From positions 1 to 28,577 of the forward strand of contig JAVBPC010000110.1 in assembly GCA_031549905.1 (NCBI GenBank): 28,577 nucleotides of DNA, given 5' to 3'. The stretch is from Avichristensenella sp031549905 (GTDB lineage Bacteria; Bacillota; Clostridia; Christensenellales; Aristaeellaceae). The notes under the pieces were generated by a model. It had not been told where the DNA came from. It saw only the letters and a list, made by a program, of their open reading frames with translations, and did not search any database. Within the stretch, counting starts at the first letter, position 1; each line of letters begins with the position of its first letter. The translations under genes were made by a program, and so were the position numbers. Shown here in pieces: positions 23,536 to 28,577 of the stretch.

Positions 23536-23575
23536 TTTGCATGTTCAGACATTTAAACCGTCACTTCAGACACTA

Positions 23576-23599
23576 AAATCCCCAATTGGGGATTTTTTT
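23576..23599 (+). terminator. Intrinsic terminator after the thioesterase gene
   Basis: A perfect 8-bp stem AAATCCCC / AATT / GGGGATTT (23576-23595) continues into a T run to 23599. Confidence 0.92.
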
Positions 23600-23712
23600 C
23601 ACAAATGAAAAGGAAAAAAAGACATTGCGTCGTATTAACAGAAGAAGGGGGACGTTGTGCCTCCCAATAATCTATCCCACCCACACTTTAGTATATAGAA
23701 CGGAGGCTTCCC

Positions 23713-25290
23713 ATGGCTACTTTTACACTGGAAAACCTTGGCATCATCAACACCAAAGAGATTTACCGCAACCTTTCCGTGCCGCATCTGGTTGAAAAGG
23801 CGGTTGCCCGCGGAGAAGGCACACTGTCCGAGACTGGCGCGCTGTGCGTATTCACCGGTAAGTACACCGGCCGCTCCCCCGAGGATAAGTTTATCGCCGA
23901 TGAACCTTCCATTCATAACGTAGTGGACTGGAACAAGCAGAACGTGGCGATCGCTCCTGAAAAGTTTGAGGCGATTTACCGCCGGATGACTGCGTACCTG
24001 CAAAACCGTGAAATCTTCGTGTTTGACGGCTATGCCGGTGCCGATCCCGCATACCGCGCCAATTTCCGCATTGTCAATGAGATGGCCAGCCAGAACCTGT
24101 TTATTCATCAACTGCTAATTCGCCCTGATGCGGCGGATTTGGCCGGTTTCGCGCCCGATTACACCATCATTGCCGCGCCCGGTTTCCACTGCATTCCCGA
24201 GATTGACGGTGTACACAGCGAAGCCGCGATTCTTGTATCCTTTGAGCGCAAGCTCGTTATCATCGCAGGCAGCCAGTATTCCGGCGAGATCAAGAAATCC
24301 GTGTTCTCCGTGATGAACTTCGTGCTGCCGCAGAATGATGTGTTCTCCATGCACTGCTCGGCCAACGTGGGAGTCGATGGCGACTCCGCGCTGTTCTTCG
24401 GCCTGTCCGGCACGGGCAAGACGACCCTTTCCGCCGATCCCAACCGCAAGCTGATCGGCGACGACGAGCACGGCTGGAGCAAGGCCGGCATCTTCAACAT
24501 TGAAGGCGGCTGCTATGCCAAGTGCATCAACCTGTCCAAGGAAAACGAGCCGCAGATCTGGGACGCGATCAAGTTCGGCGCACTGGTGGAGAACGTTGTG
24601 TTTGATCCCGAAACCGGCGTGTTTGATTTTGACGACGGCAGCATCACCGAGAACACCCGCGTGGGCTATCCCGTGGATTACATCCCCAACGCGCAGATTC
24701 CCGGCGTTGCGGGCCACCCCAAGACTGTCATCTTCCTGACGGCGGATGCGTTCGGCGTGCTGCCCCCGGTCAGCAAGCTGACCCGTGAAGCCGCGATGTA
24801 CCACTTTGTGGCAGGCTACACTGCGCGCCTTGCCGGCACCGAGCGCGGTGTTACCGAACCGCAGGCCACCTTCAGCACCTGCTTTGGCGCGCCGTTCCTG
24901 CCGCTGCCCGCCAGCCGCTATGCGGAACTGCTGGGCCAGCGCATTGATGAGTTCGGCTCGAACGTTTACCTGGTCAACACCGGTTGGTCCGGCGGCCCTG
25001 CCGGTGGTGAGGGCAAGCGCATGGCGATCAAGCTGACCCGCGCGATGGTCACCGCAGCGCTGAACGGCGACCTGGAGAAGAGCGAGTTCTATACCGATGA
25101 GATGTTCAACGTACTTGTGCCCAAGACTTGCCCGGGCGTGCCAGACGATGTCCTCACCCCGCGCAACACCTGGAAAGACAAGGCGGCGTACGATGCGGCG
25201 GCAAAGAACCTGGCGCAGCTGTTCGTGAAGAACTTTGCCAAGTACAAGGATATGCCGGAAGCGATCGTCAAGGCGGGTCCGAAGGCGTAA
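23713..25290 (+). CDS. pckA: Phosphoenolpyruvate carboxykinase (ATP)
   Basis: A 525-residue ATP-dependent PEPCK interconverting oxaloacetate and phosphoenolpyruvate. Signatures are the substrate-site GKYTGRSPEDKF (residues 49-60), the P-loop FFGLSGTGKTTLS (228-240), the metal-binding IGDDEHGW (248-255), and downstream VFDPETGVFDFDDGSITENTR and NTGWSGGPAGGEGKRM. In anaerobes it can run in either direction (gluconeogenesis or CO2 fixation to oxaloacetate during fermentation). GGAGG lies 6-7 nt before the ATG. The 113-bp region between the upstream terminator and this gene has no clear -35/-10 pair. A strong two-way terminator follows. Confidence 0.97.
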   Translation: MATFTLENLGIINTKEIYRNLSVPHLVEKAVARGEGTLSETGALCVFTGKYTGRSPEDKFIADEPSIHNVVDWNKQNVAIAPEKFEAIYRRMTAYLQNREIFVFDGYAGADPAYRANFRIVNEMASQNLFIHQLLIRPDAADLAGFAPDYTIIAAPGFHCIPEIDGVHSEAAILVSFERKLVIIAGSQYSGEIKKSVFSVMNFVLPQNDVFSMHCSANVGVDGDSALFFGLSGTGKTTLSADPNRKLIGDDEHGWSKAGIFNIEGGCYAKCINLSKENEPQIWDAIKFGALVENVVFDPETGVFDFDDGSITENTRVGYPVDYIPNAQIPGVAGHPKTVIFLTADAFGVLPPVSKLTREAAMYHFVAGYTARLAGTERGVTEPQATFSTCFGAPFLPLPASRYAELLGQRIDEFGSNVYLVNTGWSGGPAGGEGKRMAIKLTRAMVTAALNGDLEKSEFYTDEMFNVLVPKTCPGVPDDVLTPRNTWKDKAAYDAAAKNLAQLFVKNFAKYKDMPEAIVKAGPKA

Positions 25291-25309
25291 TCATCTCTAC
25301 GCCATAGAA

Positions 25310-25341
25310 AATCCCCCTCTTCCGTACGGGAGAGGGGGATT
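25310..25341. terminator. Bidirectional intrinsic terminator between pckA and the minus-strand lipoprotein gene
   Basis: A 14-pair stem (25310-25323 with 25328-25341, loop GTAC) has a T-rich run after it on both strands (GGTTTT on plus, TTTTC on minus). It serves two convergent genes. Confidence 0.9.
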
Positions 25342-25363
25342 GGTTTTGCGTAAATATTACCGC

Positions 25364-26122
25364 TTACAGCTCTTCCAGCGAGGCGCGAACCTTTTTGTAC
25401 ACTTCGTCATAGTCGGAGTTGTACATAATTGGGCAGGTGTTGTGGATCAAATAGATATTTGTCCCCTTCGCAACCGCCGCAAAACGCGCGCGCATGCGCT
25501 CGGTTTCTTCCGACCCGCCGATTGGCTGATCATATTTCAGCGTGTAATACACGCCTTTCTCTCCCAGGATCGACTGGCCGGTTCCCAGCGCGGAAACCTC
25601 CATTCCTTCATATGCCTCCCTCAACTGGTTTACGGCAGTCTCCAAGTGCCTTTCAGCGTCGCTCTCGGTTTGGGCGGAAGACATTTTCATTCTGGTAATG
25701 GTAAGCGTTGCCGGATATTTTTGCCCGGAACGGATATCGTTATCAGGTTCCCGATAGACAATGACATTATCCGAGGACGAAACGGTATCCTTAATGTAAT
25801 AGTTCGGAACTTTGAATTTTATGTCCAGTAGGTCCGCGACTACTTCTTCGTACCCTTCAGACTTATCAAGGCCCAGCGGCGGCCGCGTAGGCTTATCCAT
25901 GGGGTCGATCAGCAACGGCGTCGCGCCCGGTGCGGGCGTTTCTACATCGCCCATCGGTCGCGGCGTAACCGTCGGGTCCGGCGTCCAGGGCACATAAAGA
26001 GGCGTCGGTTCGACCGTGAGGGTGGCAGTGGGTTCTTCCGCGGCGAGCTCGGGCGCTTTGCACGCGGTCAAAAGCAACACAACCGCAAGCATCAGCAGCA
26101 CGGGCAGCAGGACTTTCTTCAT
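25364..26122 (-). CDS. Lipoprotein of unknown function
   Basis: A 252-residue protein with a lipoprotein signal (MKKVLLPVLLMLAVVLLLTAC, lipid-modified Cys21). A Pro/Thr-rich linker (about 22-80) looks like a spacer through the cell wall. A globular alpha/beta part (about 88-252) contains DLLDIKFKVPNYYIKDTV, KYPATLTITRMKM and YYTLKYDQ. No enzyme motif is seen. AAGGAGG is 10 nt upstream of the ATG. It is a single-gene unit converging on pckA. Confidence 0.85.
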   Translation of the reverse strand: MKKVLLPVLLMLAVVLLLTACKAPELAAEEPTATLTVEPTPLYVPWTPDPTVTPRPMGDVETPAPGATPLLIDPMDKPTRPPLGLDKSEGYEEVVADLLDIKFKVPNYYIKDTVSSSDNVIVYREPDNDIRSGQKYPATLTITRMKMSSAQTESDAERHLETAVNQLREAYEGMEVSALGTGQSILGEKGVYYTLKYDQPIGGSEETERMRARFAAVAKGTNIYLIHNTCPIMYNSDYDEVYKKVRASLEEL

Positions 26123-26200
26123 TAAAAACGCCTCCTTATAGGGCTGTATCGTTTATACTGTAATGCTATTGTAACAGGTAACAGTCTTCGCGTCAATTCC

Positions 26201-26361
26201 ATAGTCAGTCAACCGCCAAACCGGTCAAAATGAGCGGGAGATTTTTCGTCCGGCAAGAAGCCAGAGCGAGGCGTGGCTGGAGGCCACGTTGGGCGGAAGG
26301 CGCCGCACCAGGGCAGAAAAAGATCCGCTCATTTTGGCTGGGTTGGCGGTTGACTGACTAT
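26201..26361. repeat. 161-bp MITE-like element with 37-bp inverted repeats
   Basis: The left arm (26201-26237) and right arm (26325-26361) are reverse complements at 34 of 37 positions. The ends read TA-GTCAGTCAACC...GGTTGACTGAC-TA, consistent with TA target duplication as made by IS630/Tc1-mariner-type elements. The centre adds a perfect inner hairpin (CGTGGC 26272-26277 with GCCACG 26283-26288). There is no open frame. It fills most of the 275-bp gap between the lipoprotein gene and recX. Mobility is inferred from structure, not shown. Confidence 0.75.
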
Positions 26362-26397
26362 ACATGAAAAGACGAACCGCGCATCCATTTTGCTGCA

Positions 26398-26874
26398 TCA
26401 TTCCGTATCAAATTCGCTGTCTTCCTCAATCGCCTGTGCGGCGCTGTCAAGCGCGCGGCGAATGACATCAAAGCCGAATCCGCGCCGCATCAGCGCAGCC
26501 TGCGCGCGCTGCCTGGCATTGTTGCCTCCCCGGCGCAGATGCTTTTCCGCCAGCTCCCGCGCGCTTTCCAGCATGGAATCTTCATTGAGGTTTGCAAGCG
26601 CATCATCTGACGTTTCGCGGTCAACGCCTTTTTGGCGCAACTCCTGCGCAATGCGGTAGGGACCCATTCCGCGCCTTACACGGTACGAGGCCCATTGCCC
26701 GGCAAAAGCTTTGTCATCTACCAGAGCGTGCTCCGCCAGCTTTGCCATCGCCTGCGCGATTTCGCGCTCATCAAACCCCTTTTGTGAAAGTTTTTCAACA
26801 ATTTCTTTTTCGCTGCGCGCGCGCAGCGCCAAAGCGCGCAATGCGACATCCAGTGCCGTGCTTTTTGTGTGCAT
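26398..26874 (-). CDS. recX: RecX regulatory protein
   Basis: A 158-residue all-helical RecX protein, which modulates RecA filaments in recombination and SOS repair. Family marks are ALRALALRARSEKEIVEKLSQKGF, the LVDDKAFAGQWASYRVRRGMGPYRIAQELRQKGV motif (shifted form of the usual LDDxxFAxxY), and ALMRRGFGFDVIRRAL near the end. The ATG at 26874 is chosen because GGGAGG sits 7 nt upstream. The longer frame to 27081 runs into the divergent coat-gene region and has no family similarity. The stop is 36 bp from the inverted-repeat element. Confidence 0.93.
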   Translation of the reverse strand: MHTKSTALDVALRALALRARSEKEIVEKLSQKGFDEREIAQAMAKLAEHALVDDKAFAGQWASYRVRRGMGPYRIAQELRQKGVDRETSDDALANLNEDSMLESARELAEKHLRRGGNNARQRAQAALMRRGFGFDVIRRALDSAAQAIEEDSEFDTE

Positions 26875-26931
26875 AAATGTGCCTCCCAGGGACAAAATAC
26901 CCATGGAAATACAAAACAAGGAGGATGGAAC

Positions 26932-27123
26932 ATGCCGTTGACTAGCAAGGATCTTGGCATCCTGGAAGACCAGATGATTCATGAGGCGCTTGCCAACCAG
27001 AAGGCCGCGGCTTACGCGGAATCGCTGCAGGACCCCCAGCTCAAAACGCTGGCCAGCACCCTGGCCCAGCACCACAAGCATCGCTATGAGATGATGTTCA
27101 ACTACCTCAACAGCCAGCAGTAA
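26932..27123 (+). CDS. Small helical spore coat-type protein (63 aa)
   Basis: A 63-residue, wholly helical protein (DLGILEDQMIHEALANQKAAAYAESLQDPQLKTLASTLAQHHKHRYEMMFNYL). It resembles the short CotF-partner proteins found next to cotF in many Clostridia, a two-helix ferritin-like fragment. AAGGAGGA precedes the ATG, and the next gene is CotF-like, 14 bp downstream. It is probably a spore coat component. Assignment rests on the neighbour and helix pattern. Its frame continues upstream over the recX start but without a ribosome site. Confidence 0.82.
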   Translation: MPLTSKDLGILEDQMIHEALANQKAAAYAESLQDPQLKTLASTLAQHHKHRYEMMFNYLNSQQ

Positions 27124-27137
27124 GGAGGCGGGAAACG

Positions 27138-27452
27138 ATGAACGGCAACATGAATACCATGAACCAGCAGAACAAGCAGGCCTGCACCAAATGGGATGAC
27201 CAGCGCATGATGGGCGACCTGCTCGACACCGCCAAGCATCTGGCCACCGAGTACGGCTCCTACATCACCGAGGGCAGCTGCCCGCAGCTTCGCCAGGTTT
27301 TGACCAACAACATGACCGAAATGCTGGGCGACCAGTTCCAGATCTTCCAGCAGATGCAGCAGCGCGGCTGGTATCAGACCAAGCCCGCACAGCAGAACGA
27401 TATCCAGCAGGCCAAGCAAAAGTGCACCCAGGAGAAATCCCAGCTGATGTAA
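27138..27452 (+). CDS. cotF: CotF-family spore coat protein
   Basis: A 104-residue member of the CotF coat family. The diagnostic run is WDDQRMMGDLLDTAKHLATEY, then CPQLRQVLTNNMTEMLGDQFQIFQQMQQRGWY. The N-terminus is rich in Asn, Met and Gln. AAGGAGGCGG is 5-8 nt upstream of the ATG. It forms a two-gene unit with the 63-aa protein and ends in a terminator. It is expected in the spore coat, made by the mother cell, but no clear sigma-K/E site was found upstream. Confidence 0.9.
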   Translation: MNGNMNTMNQQNKQACTKWDDQRMMGDLLDTAKHLATEYGSYITEGSCPQLRQVLTNNMTEMLGDQFQIFQQMQQRGWYQTKPAQQNDIQQAKQKCTQEKSQLM

Positions 27453-27467
27453 TCTGGTTTTCTCCGC

Positions 27468-27492
27468 GCGCCCCGTACAGGGGCGCTTTTTT
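27468..27492 (+). terminator. Intrinsic terminator after cotF
   Basis: A 7-bp GC stem (GCGCCCC 27468-27474 with GGGGCGC 27480-27486, loop GTACA) is followed by six T (27487-27492). On the minus strand the hairpin is followed by GCGGAG, so it is one-way. Confidence 0.92.
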
Positions 27493-27500
27493 GTGCGGTG

Positions 27501-28577
27501 CTATCGCGCGTTTAGCAGCGATCTCTTCAAATCCCAAAGCGGCTGGCTTAAGTCAACCTTATACAGGTGCGGCTTTTGCAGCCGCTTGTACTCCGGCCAA
27601 AGCGTGGCCAGTTCAGCCTGCGCGTATTCGCGGATTTCGCAGATGGGGGGGAGCGGACGAACAAGCGCACCGCCCAGAACCACCGTTTCCAGCAGTGGGC
27701 GCAGTTTGTAGTCCGTCACGGTCATCCGCTTCCAGGTGTTTTCCGGGTCGAACAGCTCCAGCGGCAGTGACTCGTCATACTGCTCATCTTCCAGCGCGAT
27801 CAGGTCGGCAAGCGCCTGGTTCGTTCCGTTTTCGTAGACGCGATATACTTTTTTAAGGCCCGGCGTAGTGATCTTTGCAGGGTTTTCGCTGCGTTTGAGC
27901 TTGGGAAGCAACACGCCGTCCACCTCTTCGGCGGCCATCTTGTACACCCCGCCCAGCGCCGGGTTGTTATGGCTGGTAATCATTCTCGTGCCCACGCCCC
28001 AGATATCGATCTTGGCCCCCTGCGCTTTCAAGTCCCATATGACCTCTTCATCCAGATCGCTTGACGCGCAGATCTTCGCCTCCGGGAAGCCCGCCGCGTC
28101 CAGCATCTCGCGGGATTTGCGGCTGAGGTACGCCATGTCTCCGCTGTCCAAACGAATGCCGCCGGGCTTGAATCCGGCTTCTTTCAGTTCCTTGAAAACG
28201 GTGATCGCGTTAGGCACGCCGCTTTTCAGGGTATTGTAGGTATCCACTAGCAGCAGGCAGCTGTCCGGAAATACCCTTGCGTACGCACGGAACGCGTCCA
28301 GCTCTGTCGGGAAGGACATGACCCAGCTGTGCGCGTGGGTGCCGCGCGCAGGCACGCCAAAGCGCTGCGCGGCCAGCACATCGCTGGTAGCGTCGCACCC
28401 TGCGATCATCGCGGCGCGCGCGCCGTATATGCCCGCATCCGGCCCCTGGGCGCGGCGCAGGCCAAACTCCAGCACGCTGTCTCCGGCGGCTGCCTGCACC
28501 ACACGGCTGGCCTTGGTCGCAATCAGCGTTTGATGGTTGATGATGTTCAGCAGTGCAGTCTCTATGAACTGCGCCTC
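27501..28577 (-). CDS. pncB: Nicotinate phosphoribosyltransferase, partial (5' end beyond window)
   Basis: The frame is open to the right edge and stops at 27501-27503, giving 358 visible residues of a protein usually about 480 long; the N-terminal third is missing. It makes nicotinate mononucleotide from nicotinate and PRPP in NAD salvage. Motifs are EAQFIETALLNIINHQTLIA at the edge, VPARGTHAHSWVMSF, LLVDTYNT, KPGGIRLDSGDMAYLS and IWGVGTRMITSHNNPALGGVYKM. The GTG at 28502 is internal because the conserved sequence continues in frame upstream to base 28577. Confidence 0.96.
   Translation of the reverse strand, partial: EAQFIETALLNIINHQTLIATKASRVVQAAAGDSVLEFGLRRAQGPDAGIYGARAAMIAGCDATSDVLAAQRFGVPARGTHAHSWVMSFPTELDAFRAYARVFPDSCLLLVDTYNTLKSGVPNAITVFKELKEAGFKPGGIRLDSGDMAYLSRKSREMLDAAGFPEAKICASSDLDEEVIWDLKAQGAKIDIWGVGTRMITSHNNPALGGVYKMAAEEVDGVLLPKLKRSENPAKITTPGLKKVYRVYENGTNQALADLIALEDEQYDESLPLELFDPENTWKRMTVTDYKLRPLLETVVLGGALVRPLPPICEIREYAQAELATLWPEYKRLQKPHLYKVDLSQPLWDLKRSLLNAR

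Noticed and set aside
23600..23712. Promoter or riboswitch in front of pckA
   Set aside because: No convincing -35/-10 pair or structured aptamer could be identified in this 113-bp stretch.
26872..26881. CATAAATG as a sigma-E/K -10 for the coat genes
   Set aside because: It lacks a matching -35 at the needed distance and does not fit either -10 consensus fully. It also overlaps the recX start codon.
27468..27492. Two-way terminator serving also the minus-strand pncB gene
   Set aside because: On the minus strand the hairpin is followed by GCGGAGAAAACC with no T run.
1..28577. CRISPR array, tRNA or rRNA genes, prophage or integrase
   Set aside because: No regularly spaced repeats, no tRNA cloverleaf ends and no phage or recombinase genes were recognised by eye on either strand.

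Overview
The window is about 28.6 kb of bacterial chromosome (GC-rich, nearly all coding) and reads as an endospore-forming member of the Clostridia/Bacillota. Support for this is an FtsK/SpoIIIE translocase, a T-box leader before hisS-aspS, Gram-positive ribosome binding sites (AGGAGG), SpoIVFA/SpoIVFB-type sporulation membrane proteins, CotF-type coat proteins and a BclA-like surface protein. No rRNA, tRNA, CRISPR array, phage or complete insertion sequence was seen. Species cannot be assigned from the sequence alone.

Layout. 1-537 is the C-terminal end of ftsK/spoIIIE. 557-4676 is one unit: sigma-A promoter, T-box leader, hisS, aspS, an RseC-like Fe-S membrane protein, trxA, terminator. 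4698-7591 is a MarR regulator with a perfect palindrome at its transcription start, followed by a large membrane-anchored alpha/beta hydrolase and a terminator. 7638-9549 is a GH67 alpha-glucuronidase gene. 9566-10216 on the minus strand is a small Cys-rich BclA-like protein with a sigma-K/E-like promoter and its own terminator. 10266-18071 is a BMP-type (nucleoside-like) ABC transporter: binding protein, internal terminator, ATPase, two permeases. It continues with almost no gap into a FIST-domain protein and a PAS hybrid histidine kinase. 18068-19951 is rplI-dnaB. 19971-23599 is a secreted caspase-like protease, SpoIVFA-like and SpoIVFB-like proteins, and a PaaI-type thioesterase. 23713-25341 is pckA. 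The rest holds a minus-strand lipoprotein, a 161-bp inverted-repeat element, recX (minus), two small coat-type genes (plus), and the 3' part of a nicotinate phosphoribosyltransferase gene (minus), which runs off the right edge.

Most of the window is housekeeping and sporulation. The parts that most deserve follow-up are: (a) the caspase-like exported protease directly upstream of the SpoIVFA/SpoIVFB pair, which also looks leaderless; (b) the FIST protein and hybrid kinase embedded in the transporter operon; (c) the T-box whose acceptor-pairing base fits tRNA-Asp although the first gene is hisS; (d) the 161-bp MITE-like element with TA-type ends; (e) the minimal BclA-like protein with a mother-cell-type promoter; and (f) the hydrolase fused to a polytopic membrane domain, paired with a MarR repressor.
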